DNA of 64,000 nt from Microbulbifer hainanensis. Its GTDB lineage: Bacteria > Pseudomonadota > Gammaproteobacteria > Pseudomonadales > Cellvibrionaceae. This document shows, piece after piece, positions 46,077-55,377 of the stretch (positions within the stretch are counted from its first letter, which is position 1; each line of letters begins with the position of its first letter). A model generated the notes under the pieces. It had not been told where the DNA came from and did not search any database. It worked only from the letters and a program-made list of their open reading frames with translations. The stretch covers positions 62,001-126,000 of the forward strand of contig NZ_JACZCR010000010.1 of assembly GCF_014904735.1 (NCBI RefSeq), in the 5' to 3' direction. The position numbers and the translations under genes were made by a program.

Positions 46077-48980
46077 ATGAGAAATAGAGAGAGACGAGTT
46101 TTTACCAGAAAAAGGCTGCCCCACTATATTCGCGTCGCCTCGGGCATTTCCCTGATGGCCATGGGCGCTGCAATGCCTGCCCTCGCCCAGGAAGAAGAGC
46201 AGCAGACCGACAATACAACCCTCGAGGAAGTCAGTGTCACTGGCCAGCGTGCCAGTATCCTCTCCGCGCAGTCGATCAAACGGGATGCGACAACCATTGT
46301 CGATTCCATCGTCGCCTCGGATATCGGCAAATTGCCGGACCGCAGTATTTCCGAGGCGCTGCAACGTGTACCCGGTGTGACCGTTTCCCGCTACGACAAC
46401 ATGAGCGATCCGGAACACTTTGCCGGTGAAGGCGCCGGCGTAGCGGTGCGCGGCCTGAGCCAGGTGCGCGCCGAACTGAACGGCCGCGATATCTTCTCCG
46501 CCAGCGGCGGCCGCAGTCTCAGTTTCGACGACGTACCGGCAGAACTGATGGGCGGCGTCGACACCTACAAGAGCCCGTCCGCGGATATGATCGAGGGCGG
46601 TCTCGGCGGTACCGTAAACCTGCGCACGCGCATGCCGTTCGATAGCCAGGAACAGCTGATCAGCTTCACCGCCAAGGCCAATTACGGCGATATGATCGGC
46701 GAGGCCAACGGCGAGTACTCGGGCCTTTACAGCGATCGCTGGGACACCAGCATCGGCGAAATAGGCCTGCTGGTAGATGTCTCCTCCTCGGATCTTTCCA
46801 GCCGTGCCGACAACGTCTACACCCGCGCCTACTTCGCCCGCGACGATATCGAAGACGGCAAGACCGTCTACGTGCCCCGCGGTGTCGACTGGCGCCGCAA
46901 CGACTATCAGCGCGAGCGCAATGGCCAGTACCTGGCCCTGCAGTGGGCGCCCAATGACGATATCGAGGCCTTCGCCACAGCCTTCCGCTCCGAGCACAAG
47001 CAGCGCTGGGACGAGGCCGGCTTCTTCACCGATACCGGCGGCGGCCTGGGCCTGTTCCTGCCCACCAAGGGTGCGGATGACTGGACTTACAACAGCAATG
47101 GCGTGATGACCTCCGGTACCCTCACCACCGCCCAGGGCAACGGCGTACCTTTCGGTACCAGTACCCGCTACTCTGAAAATAATTCGGTCACCAGCGACTT
47201 CTCCGCCGGTTTCGAATGGCAGGCCACCGACCGCCTGGCAATCAAGAGTGATTTTCAGTATGTGAAGTCCACTTCGACCACCGAGGACTACACCCTGGGT
47301 CTGGTCACCTACCCGGACGCCCTGTCGGTCTCCGACCTGGGCGGCACGCCGTCCATTTATGTGGATGACAGCTTCCTCACCGATTACACCAACTACAGCT
47401 ACGGCCAGATGCAGTCACTGCCTTCGGACAACGAAGCGGAGTCCAAGGCGCTGCGCGTCGACGCCAAGTACGACTTCATCGATAGTTTGGTGACCTCGGT
47501 GCAGGCCGGTGCGCGCTTCAGCGACAAGTCCACCGACAACCGCGAGAGTTCCAGCTGGGCGGCGCGCTACCAGCCGTGGCAGCTGGGCTGGCTGTTCCCC
47601 ACCGCAGCGGACGTCCCCACCATCAGCGATCCGTCTGACCTGGTGAATTTCTCCTATGGCGACTTCCAGCGCGGCGATGTCAACGTGCCGGGGATGGCCT
47701 ACGTGATCGACCCGTCACTGCTGCAAAACTTCCGTGCCGCCACCGACCGTATCACCGCCAATACTCCCAACGGCTGCTGCGGCCTGGACTGGGACAATGC
47801 CCTGAACCTGGGCCTGGCGGACAACATCAACACCCAGGATGAGTCCACCCAGGCCGCCTACGTGCGCGTGAATTTCGCCATGGACGACCTGGCGATGCCC
47901 ATCGACGGTAATATCGGCGTGCGCTATGTCCGCACCGACAATACCGCCCACGGTCAACTGCGCTTCCCGACATTTACGGTGCCCGGAACCAGTGAAGAGC
48001 CCTACTACCAGCCGGATACTCCCTACGATGCGGACAATAGCTACGACAATGTACTGCCGAGCCTGAACCTGCGCCTGCATGCCAGCGACAACCTGATCGT
48101 GCGTTTCGCCGCTTCCCAGGCGATCTGGCGCCCTGCCTTTACCGACATGAAGGCGCTGATGAGTATTTCCGCCAACTGGAAAGACGGCGTGACTCCGCCG
48201 ACGGATGCCACCGGTTTTGATCCGAGCATGCTGTACTTCTCGCTCACTTCTGACGGCAACCCCTACCTGGAGCCGATGAAGGCCAACCAGTTCGACCTGT
48301 CCGCCGAATACTACTTCGACGACCAGGGCGGCATGGCCCACGTGGCACTGTTCCGCAAGGATGTATCGGACTTCTTCCGCACCGCCACCGGCACCGCTAC
48401 CGTCGATGGCTTCGACGTGGTCACCAGCCGTACGGAAAATGTCGGCAGTGCCGATATCAACGGTGCGGAGATCGGCGTTACCAAGTTCTTCGACTTCCTG
48501 CCGGCACCCTGGGACGGCCTCGGCGTACAGGCCAACTACACCTACATCGACAGCAGTACCGATGTGCCGGACGAGGTGAGCCCGGTCAATACCGATGGCT
48601 CCAGCTACAGCAATCTGCCGTTCGAGGGCCTGTCGAAAGACAGCTACAACCTGGTGGGCATGTACGAGAAGGACCGCTTCTATGCGCGCCTGGCCTGGAA
48701 CTGGCGCAGCAAGTACTTGGTCGCCGTCGGCCCCAACGGCTGGAACGGTACCGACAACGACATCACCTGGCGCCTGCCGGTGTACAACGATGACTACGGG
48801 CAGCTGGATTTGTCCCTCGGTTACGACATTAACGAAAAGGTTTCCGTCAATTTCGAGGCGGCCAACCTGACCCAGGAAAACACCGAGGGCCTGATCGACC
48901 AGGGCAAGATGGGCATGCTGCACGCCTACACCTATTCGCAGGACGTGCGTTATGCCGCCAGCGTCAGGGTGACTTTCTAA
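46077..48980 (+). CDS. TonB-dependent outer-membrane receptor (probable xyloglucan oligosaccharide receptor)
   Basis: 967 residues, GGGAGAAGAAG before the ATG. Signal peptide (VASGISLMAMGAAMPALAQ), TonB-box-like LEEVSVTGQRASILSAQSIK, plug domain (LQRVPGVTVSRYDNMSDP, GAGVAVRGLSQVRAELNGRD) and barrel ending in ASVRVTF. It lies between GH95 and GH35/GH31, the position of the receptor in Cellvibrio and Xanthomonas xyloglucan loci. It imports oligosaccharides with energy from TonB-ExbBD, which are encoded elsewhere. Confidence 0.92.
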   Translation: MRNRERRVFTRKRLPHYIRVASGISLMAMGAAMPALAQEEEQQTDNTTLEEVSVTGQRASILSAQSIKRDATTIVDSIVASDIGKLPDRSISEALQRVPGVTVSRYDNMSDPEHFAGEGAGVAVRGLSQVRAELNGRDIFSASGGRSLSFDDVPAELMGGVDTYKSPSADMIEGGLGGTVNLRTRMPFDSQEQLISFTAKANYGDMIGEANGEYSGLYSDRWDTSIGEIGLLVDVSSSDLSSRADNVYTRAYFARDDIEDGKTVYVPRGVDWRRNDYQRERNGQYLALQWAPNDDIEAFATAFRSEHKQRWDEAGFFTDTGGGLGLFLPTKGADDWTYNSNGVMTSGTLTTAQGNGVPFGTSTRYSENNSVTSDFSAGFEWQATDRLAIKSDFQYVKSTSTTEDYTLGLVTYPDALSVSDLGGTPSIYVDDSFLTDYTNYSYGQMQSLPSDNEAESKALRVDAKYDFIDSLVTSVQAGARFSDKSTDNRESSSWAARYQPWQLGWLFPTAADVPTISDPSDLVNFSYGDFQRGDVNVPGMAYVIDPSLLQNFRAATDRITANTPNGCCGLDWDNALNLGLADNINTQDESTQAAYVRVNFAMDDLAMPIDGNIGVRYVRTDNTAHGQLRFPTFTVPGTSEEPYYQPDTPYDADNSYDNVLPSLNLRLHASDNLIVRFAASQAIWRPAFTDMKALMSISANWKDGVTPPTDATGFDPSMLYFSLTSDGNPYLEPMKANQFDLSAEYYFDDQGGMAHVALFRKDVSDFFRTATGTATVDGFDVVTSRTENVGSADINGAEIGVTKFFDFLPAPWDGLGVQANYTYIDSSTDVPDEVSPVNTDGSSYSNLPFEGLSKDSYNLVGMYEKDRFYARLAWNWRSKYLVAVGPNGWNGTDNDITWRLPVYNDDYGQLDLSLGYDINEKVSVNFEAANLTQENTEGLIDQGKMGMLHAYTYSQDVRYAASVRVTF

Positions 48981-49037
48981 CCCAGTCAGGTTGGGCACGA
49001 ATTCCGGAGTTTACGGATAGTGCCCACGTGCGCTTGA

Positions 49038-49061
49038 GGGGCTCGCAAGAGCCCCATTTTT
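49038..49061 (+). terminator. Rho-independent terminator after the second TonB receptor
   Basis: GGGGCTC/GAGCCCC stem with a GCAA tetraloop followed by ATTTTT, 58 bases after the receptor stop and about 20 before the next start codon. Confidence 0.85.
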
Positions 49062-49079
49062 CCAGGATGTACAGCATCG

Positions 49080-50768
49080 ATGAAGAAACTACTCCGCAAA
49101 ACAGTCCCAGTGGCCACAGCACTGCTGTTCGCCACCCACCTGCCCGGCGCCCTGGCCGAATCGATTCCGCAGCTCGTGCAGAAAGACGGTCGCTACGCAC
49201 TGATGGTCGACGACGCGCCCTACCTGATTCTCGGCGCCCAGACCAATAACTCCTCCAACTACCCGGCGGCGCTGCCAAGCGTGTGGCCGGCAGTGGAAAA
49301 GATGCAGGCCAATACCCTGGTCATTCCAGTAGCCTGGGAACAGGTCGAACCAACAGAAGGCGAGTTTGATTTCTCCTTCGTCGACACCCTGTTAAAACAG
49401 GCCCGTACGCGGGACAAACGCCTGGTACTACTGTGGTTCGCCTCTTGGAAAAATAACGCTCCCCATTACGCGCCGGAGTGGGTCAAGCTGGACAATCAGC
49501 GCTTTCCGCGCGTTATCACCGCCGAAGGCAAAACCCTGAATTCCCTTTCGCCACTTTTTCAACGCACGCTGGATGCAGACAAGCGGGCTTTCGTGGCGTT
49601 TATGCAACACCTGAAAAAAATCGACCACCAGCGCACCGTCATCATGGTGCAGGTGGAAAACGAGGTGGGCACCTACGGCTCCGCGCGCGACTTTTCCGCG
49701 ACGGCCGAAAAAGTATTCCAGCAGCCGGTACCGGATCGGCTGCTCGCCGACCTGGGCCACAAAGAGGGCGGCGACTGGGCCGAAGTATTCGGCAATGACG
49801 CTGACGAAACTTTCCACGCCTGGCATATCGCCCGCTACGTAAACGAGATTGCCGCAGCCGGCAAAGCGGTTTACCCGCTGCCGATGTACGTCAATGTGGC
49901 GCTGCGCAATCCGTTCAGTCCGGGTAAAGCCGGCCAGTATTCCAGCGGCGGCGCCACCGACAATATGATCCCGGTGTGGAAATCCGCCGCCCCGGACATC
50001 GACCTGATCGCACCGGATATCTATTTCCGCGACCACAAGACCGCCACTCGTGTGATGGACCTGTACAGTCGCGACGACAATCCGCTGTATATCGCCGAGA
50101 TCGGTAACGACCAGCCCTACGCACGCTATTTCTTCGACACCCTCGGCCACGGCGGTCTCGGCTTCACTCCCTTCGGCATGGATTACACCGACTACTCCAA
50201 CTACCCGCTGGGCGCGAAAAAAACTGACGACGAAATTGCCAACTTCACCGAGCTCTACAGCCTATTCGGCCCCATGGCCAGGGAGTGGGCGCGCATCAGT
50301 TTCGAACACCCGGTGTGGGGCGTATCCGAACCGGTGGACACAGAGGGTTCGGACAAGAAACTGTGGAATGCCGAGGGCAGCGAGAGCGACGCCGGTGAGA
50401 AAAACCCCGAAGACTACACCCAACGCATTGACCTGGGTGACTGGACTGCGGAAGTCACCTACGGCCGGCCGGCCTTCTGGATACACCCGCCCAAGGGCAA
50501 CAACCCGTCCTCCGGCGGCGCCGTGATCGCCGAGCTGGCAAAAGATGAATACCTGGTGACCGGCCTGCGCGCCCGTGTGACCTTCCTCCCGGCGCGCGAA
50601 GTCGAGGGCGAACAGACGCTGATCGACCGCGTCGAGGAAGGCCATTTCGAAGACGGGAAATGGGTTTTCGAACGGGTCTGGAACGGCGACCAGACCGACT
50701 GGGGGCTGAATTTCTCCAGCAATCCCCACGTACTGAAGATCAAGCTGGCCAGCTACAAGACCGAATAA
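49080..50768 (+). CDS. GH35 beta-galactosidase with DUF5597-type C-terminal domain (second copy)
   Basis: 562 residues with a signal peptide (VPVATALLFATHLPGALAE). Acid/base E195 in MVQVENEVG and nucleophile E340 in PLYIAEIGND are both present. It resembles the copy at 40758 in the barrel but differs in the nucleophile strand (AEIGND versus PEMRFD) and has a charged insertion near residues 425-450 (SDKKLWNAEGSESDAGEKNP). Likely a xyloglucan-specific galactosidase; the two copies may differ in linkage or location. It is 30 bases before GH31. Confidence 0.88.
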   Translation: MKKLLRKTVPVATALLFATHLPGALAESIPQLVQKDGRYALMVDDAPYLILGAQTNNSSNYPAALPSVWPAVEKMQANTLVIPVAWEQVEPTEGEFDFSFVDTLLKQARTRDKRLVLLWFASWKNNAPHYAPEWVKLDNQRFPRVITAEGKTLNSLSPLFQRTLDADKRAFVAFMQHLKKIDHQRTVIMVQVENEVGTYGSARDFSATAEKVFQQPVPDRLLADLGHKEGGDWAEVFGNDADETFHAWHIARYVNEIAAAGKAVYPLPMYVNVALRNPFSPGKAGQYSSGGATDNMIPVWKSAAPDIDLIAPDIYFRDHKTATRVMDLYSRDDNPLYIAEIGNDQPYARYFFDTLGHGGLGFTPFGMDYTDYSNYPLGAKKTDDEIANFTELYSLFGPMAREWARISFEHPVWGVSEPVDTEGSDKKLWNAEGSESDAGEKNPEDYTQRIDLGDWTAEVTYGRPAFWIHPPKGNNPSSGGAVIAELAKDEYLVTGLRARVTFLPAREVEGEQTLIDRVEEGHFEDGKWVFERVWNGDQTDWGLNFSSNPHVLKIKLASYKTE

Positions 50769-50798
50769 CGTTCAAGACATCGAGAACCGGACAGAATC

Positions 50799-53720
50799 AT
50801 GCACAAGACACGATTTAAACTAACGCTGCTGAAACCCACGCTGCTCGCCGCGGCGCTCTTCCCCTGGCTCAGCGGCTGCGGCGGCAGCAACGAGCAGGCC
50901 GCCCAGACTCATGCCAGCTGGCAGAAGACCGCTCACGGCGCCGTGGTGACCCTTAACGATGGCGACTTCCACAAGGTGCGCCTGCAGGTGATCGACGAAG
51001 ACATCATCCGCGTAACCGCCACCGCGCAGCAGGATTTCAGCAACCTGCCCAGACCGCTGATGGTCGTGGCCCAGCCGCAGGCGACCGAATTTTCTGTCGA
51101 GCAACAGGGCGACATGCTGCAGGTGAAAACCGCAGATGTATCCGCACTGGTATCGCTCGAAACCGGCAAGGTACAGTTCGCGAACGCCGCCGGCGAAACC
51201 CTGCTGGCCGAGACTTCGCGCAGCCTCGCGCCGGTCACCGCGGACACGGGCAAAGTGGACCTGGATTCCTTCGCGCTGCGCCAGCAGTTCGAGCGCCAGC
51301 CCGACGAGGCCTTCTACGGTCTCGGCCAGCACCAGGACGGCCGCGTCAACTACGCCGGTGAGAACGTCGAGCTGACCACCTACAACCTGGAAATCAGCAT
51401 TCCCTACCTGGTGTCCAGCCGCAACTACGGCCTGCTGTGGAACAACACTTCCATCACCCGCCTCGGCGATCCGGAAGCGGCCAAACCGCTGGCAGCGGAA
51501 TACGATCTGTATAACGCCGACGGCGAAAAGGGCGGCCTCACCGCGCGCTACTACGACGGCGACCAGCTGAAACTGACCCGCACCGAGACGGACCTGGACT
51601 ACCAGTTCCTGTCCCACGCCAGCGTGCGCGAAGTCCCCTTTCCGGAGGAAGTGCAGGACGCGAAAAACCTGCGCATCGAGTGGAGCGGCAGCATAGCGCC
51701 GAAGCACAGCGGCGAGCACGAATTCAAAATGTACTCCAGCGGCTACGCCAACCTGTCCCTGGACGGCGACCAGCTGCTGGACCGCTGGCGCATGAACTGG
51801 AACCCCTGGTTCCACAACGCCAAGGTCGATCTCGAAGCCGGTCACCAATACCAGCTGGACCTGGACTGGACCCCACAGGGGGGCTACTTCCACCTGCTGC
51901 AGCACCCGCCGCAGCCGAATGCGGATAAAAAGCTGTCAATCGCCTCCGAGAGCGGCAAGGCCGTCGACTACTACTTCGTCGCTGGCGACAACAAGGACGA
52001 AGTAATTTCCGGCTACCGCGAACTGACCGGCAAGGCAGTAATGCTGCCGAAATGGGCCTTCGGTTTCTGGCAGAGCCGCGAGCGCTACAAGTCCCAGGAC
52101 GAACTTGTGGATGCACTGCAGGAGTACCGCGACCGCAAAATCCCCATCGACAATATTGTGCTCGATTGGTCCTACTGGCCGGAGGATGCCTGGGGCAGCC
52201 ACGACTTCGACAAGCAGTATTTCCCCGATGCCAAGGCCATGGTCAGCAAGGTGCACGACCTGGACGCACACATCATGATTTCCGTGTGGCCCAAGTTCTA
52301 CCCGACCACGGACAACTACAAGGAACTGAATGCCGCCGGCTGTATGTTCAACAAGAACATCGAGGAGAAAAACCTCGACTGGATCGGCTCAGGCTACCTG
52401 AACGCTTTCTATGACCCGTTCAAACCCGAGTGCACCAAAATCTATTGGAGTCAGGTCCGCGACAAACTCAACGTGCTTGGCTTCGACGCCTGGTGGATGG
52501 ACGCCTCGGAACCGGATATTCACTCGAATCTTTCGTTCGAGCACCGCAAGGACCTGATCACACCGAACGCACTCGGCACCGGTACCGAGATGTTCAACGC
52601 CTACGCCCTGCCCCACGCCGAAGGTGTGTACCAGGGCGAACGGGAAACCGATCCCGACAAGCGCAGCTTTATCCTGACCCGCTCCGGCTTCGGCGGCATC
52701 CAGCGCACCAGTGCCGCCATCTGGAGTGGCGATGTGGTATCGCGCTGGTCAAACCTGAAAGACCAGATCGCCGCAGGCATCGGTGTCGGCATGTCCGGCA
52801 TGCCCTACTGGACCTTCGATATCGGCGGCTTCACCCCCGAGGACCGCTACCGTTACAACGGCGATACCGTTGTCGGCAACACCGACCAGATGGCCCAGAG
52901 CGAACAGGAAGAGTGGCGCGAACTGAATCTGCGCTGGTTCCAGTTCGGCGCCTTCGTACCGTTGTTCCGCTCCCACGGCCAGAACCCCTACCGCGAGATT
53001 TACAACCTCGCCGACGAGGGCAGCGACACCTACAACAGCCTGGTGTGGTACACCAAGCTGCGCTACCGCCTGCTGCCCTACATTTACACCCTGGCCGGCG
53101 ACTCCGCGCAGAAAGACAGCACCATGATGCGCGGCCTGGCGATGGACTTCGGTAGCGACCCGAATGTGAGCGATATCACCACTCAGTACATGTTCGGCCC
53201 CTCCCTGCTGGTCAACCCGGTGTACGAGTTCGGTGCGCGCTCCCGCGACGTCTACCTGCCGGCCGGCGCCGACTGGTACGACTTCTATAGCGGCAAGAAG
53301 TACAGCGGTGGCCAGCATATCGATGCACCAGCGCCGTATACGCGCATGCCGCTGTTCGTCAAATCCGGCAGCATCCTGCCCACCGGCCCGGCGATCCAGA
53401 GCACCGCGGAGAGCCTGAACGAACCTCTGACTATCAACGTCTACACCGGCGCCGACGGCCACTTCGAAATCTACGAGGACGACGGCCAGAGCTACGGCTA
53501 TGAACAGGGCCAGTGGTCGCGCATTCCGCTCAGCTACGACGACGCCAGTGGCCAGCTGACGATCGGCGAGCGCAGCGGCAGCTTCCCGGGCATGGCGGAG
53601 ACACGCCGCATCAGCGTGCGCTGGCTCGGCAGCGGCGACAGCGCCACCGACTTCGACGCCAAGCCGGCGCAGACCGTCGAGTACAGCGGCGACAAGCTGG
53701 TACTGAAAAAACCGGCCTAA
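50799..53720 (+). CDS. GH31 alpha-xylosidase with PA14 insert, lipoprotein
   Basis: 973 residues. A lipobox FPWLSGCGGS marks a lipoprotein. The N-terminal beta domain (DEAFYGLGQHQDGRVNY) is interrupted by a PA14-type module at about residues 240-375 (GGLTARYYDGDQL, GEHEFKMYSSGYANLSLDGD), then comes the GH31 barrel. The nucleophile is D568 in FDAWWMDASEPD; WSGDVVSRWSNLKDQIAAGI holds the acid/base region. PA14-bearing GH31 of this kind is the Cellvibrio Xyl31A alpha-xylosidase, which trims the non-reducing xylose of xyloglucan oligosaccharides. Confidence 0.93.
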   Translation: MHKTRFKLTLLKPTLLAAALFPWLSGCGGSNEQAAQTHASWQKTAHGAVVTLNDGDFHKVRLQVIDEDIIRVTATAQQDFSNLPRPLMVVAQPQATEFSVEQQGDMLQVKTADVSALVSLETGKVQFANAAGETLLAETSRSLAPVTADTGKVDLDSFALRQQFERQPDEAFYGLGQHQDGRVNYAGENVELTTYNLEISIPYLVSSRNYGLLWNNTSITRLGDPEAAKPLAAEYDLYNADGEKGGLTARYYDGDQLKLTRTETDLDYQFLSHASVREVPFPEEVQDAKNLRIEWSGSIAPKHSGEHEFKMYSSGYANLSLDGDQLLDRWRMNWNPWFHNAKVDLEAGHQYQLDLDWTPQGGYFHLLQHPPQPNADKKLSIASESGKAVDYYFVAGDNKDEVISGYRELTGKAVMLPKWAFGFWQSRERYKSQDELVDALQEYRDRKIPIDNIVLDWSYWPEDAWGSHDFDKQYFPDAKAMVSKVHDLDAHIMISVWPKFYPTTDNYKELNAAGCMFNKNIEEKNLDWIGSGYLNAFYDPFKPECTKIYWSQVRDKLNVLGFDAWWMDASEPDIHSNLSFEHRKDLITPNALGTGTEMFNAYALPHAEGVYQGERETDPDKRSFILTRSGFGGIQRTSAAIWSGDVVSRWSNLKDQIAAGIGVGMSGMPYWTFDIGGFTPEDRYRYNGDTVVGNTDQMAQSEQEEWRELNLRWFQFGAFVPLFRSHGQNPYREIYNLADEGSDTYNSLVWYTKLRYRLLPYIYTLAGDSAQKDSTMMRGLAMDFGSDPNVSDITTQYMFGPSLLVNPVYEFGARSRDVYLPAGADWYDFYSGKKYSGGQHIDAPAPYTRMPLFVKSGSILPTGPAIQSTAESLNEPLTINVYTGADGHFEIYEDDGQSYGYEQGQWSRIPLSYDDASGQLTIGERSGSFPGMAETRRISVRWLGSGDSATDFDAKPAQTVEYSGDKLVLKKPA

Positions 53721-53724
53721 GCAC

Positions 53725-53763
53725 GTCCCTGTAGGAGCGGCCAATGGCCGCTCCTACAGGGAC
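53725..53763. repeat. Perfect 18-base inverted repeat, REP-like hairpin
   Basis: GTCCCTGTAGGAGCGGCC and its exact complement GGCCGCTCCTACAGGGAC are separated by AAT. There is no T tract. The core TGTAGGAGCGGC resembles REP elements known in Pseudomonas and relatives. It lies five bases after the GH31 stop. Confidence 0.85.
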
Positions 53764-53831
53764 AAATTTCTACGGAAAAGTGCCGGCAAAAAGCGCCGAT
53801 AAGAAATTGCCGCGACAATAAGAGCTAAATA

Positions 53832-55346
53832 ATGGCAGCGACACCAATCAAAAAAATCGTGATTGTCGGCGGCGGCACCGCGGGTTGGATGGCCGCTGCC
53901 ACGCTCGCCCAACACTATCTGGGGACCGACCGAAATCGCGAGCTCTCAATACAGCTGGTCGAGTCCGAACAGATAGGCACCGTCGGCGTCGGCGAGGCTA
54001 CTGTCCCCGGCATCATCAACCTCAACAGTTATCTCGGTATCCGCGAGCGGGATTTTATCGCTGCTACTGGCGCCACCTTCAAATTGGGTATCGAGTTTAT
54101 CGGCTGGCGGCAACGCGGTGAGAGTTTCTTTCACCCGTTTGCCGACTTCGGCGCGCCCATCGGCGAGCTGCCATTTTTTCCCTGCTGGCTGAAACTGCAC
54201 CAGCAGGGTCGCGCTGCACCGCTGCAAGACTACTGCCTGTCCGCGGCCATGGCCAAGGCCGGGCGCTTCGCCCAGCCGGATGAAAAAGCCAGCAATCCAC
54301 TGGCGCTGTACAGCTACGCCTACCACTTCGACGCCTCGCGCTATGCGCGCCTGCTGCGCGATTATTCTGAAGCGCGCAGTGTCGAGCGCATCGAAGGCAA
54401 AGTCAGCGAGGTAAAACTGGATGCCCACAGCGGCGATATCGAACAGCTGCTGTTGGAGGATGGCCGCCAGCTGCGCGGCGATCTGTATATCGACTGTTCC
54501 GGTTTCCGCGGACTGCTGATCGAGCAGGCACTGCACACCGGCTACGAGGACTGGCGTCACTGGTTGCCGGTAGACAGTGCCGTGGCGGTACAGAGCGAAC
54601 GCGGTAGCGAACCGCTGCCCTACACCCGCGCCACCGCCCTCGACGCCGGCTGGCGCTGGCAGATCCCGCTACAGCACCGCAGCGGCAACGGCTATGTCTA
54701 CGCCAGCGAATATCTGGACCGCGACCGCGCGCAGCGAGCGCTGCTCGACGGACTCGACGGCGAGCCGGTCAACGAACCGCGCCTGCTGCGCTTTACCGCC
54801 GGCATGCGCAAAAAGTTCTGGCATAAAAACTGTGTCGCGCTGGGTCTCGCCTCCGGTTTTATCGAACCACTGGAGAGCACCAGTATCTCCCTGATCCAGA
54901 CCGGTATCGAGAAGCTGCTGCAATTCCTGCCCGACCTGGTGCCGGACCCGGAAAAAATCGAACAGGCCAACCGCCTGAACCGGCAGGAATACGAGCGCAT
55001 CCGCGACTTCATCATCCTGCACTACAAGCTCAATCGCCGCGACGACACCGACTTCTGGCGGCGCATGCGCGATATGCCGATACCGGACACATTGCAAGCC
55101 AAGATCGAGGCCTTCCGCGACGATGGCCGTCTGCTCAGCTACGCCAACGAATCCTTCCGCGAGGCGAGCTGGCTGGCGATCTACAACGGCCTCGGTTTGC
55201 GCCCGCAGCGGTATCTGGCGAATGTCGACAACATGGACAGCGATCAGCTGGCGCAGCTGCTGGAAAGGATGCGCGGCGCCGTGACCTCAGCGGCCTCGCA
55301 CGCACCGCGCCACGGGGAATTCCTCGCCCAGCTGCAGATTGATTGA
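53832..55346 (+). CDS. Tryptophan-halogenase-family flavoprotein (second copy)
   Basis: 504 residues. It has IVIVGGGTAGWMAAATLAQH, the halogenase motif GWRWQIPLQHR, K84 in ATFKLGIEFIGW and GFIEPLESTSISLI, so the catalytic residues of flavin halogenases are kept. It clearly belongs to the same subfamily as the copy at 20333. Here it stands alone, without SapC, JmjC-like or DUF6445 partners, between GH31 and GH74. A role linked to TonB-receptor-based glycan uptake is suggested by position; the substrate is unknown. Confidence 0.88.
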   Translation: MAATPIKKIVIVGGGTAGWMAAATLAQHYLGTDRNRELSIQLVESEQIGTVGVGEATVPGIINLNSYLGIRERDFIAATGATFKLGIEFIGWRQRGESFFHPFADFGAPIGELPFFPCWLKLHQQGRAAPLQDYCLSAAMAKAGRFAQPDEKASNPLALYSYAYHFDASRYARLLRDYSEARSVERIEGKVSEVKLDAHSGDIEQLLLEDGRQLRGDLYIDCSGFRGLLIEQALHTGYEDWRHWLPVDSAVAVQSERGSEPLPYTRATALDAGWRWQIPLQHRSGNGYVYASEYLDRDRAQRALLDGLDGEPVNEPRLLRFTAGMRKKFWHKNCVALGLASGFIEPLESTSISLIQTGIEKLLQFLPDLVPDPEKIEQANRLNRQEYERIRDFIILHYKLNRRDDTDFWRRMRDMPIPDTLQAKIEAFRDDGRLLSYANESFREASWLAIYNGLGLRPQRYLANVDNMDSDQLAQLLERMRGAVTSAASHAPRHGEFLAQLQID

Positions 55347-55377
55347 AAAGCACCAATAAAACGAATGGCGATTTGTG

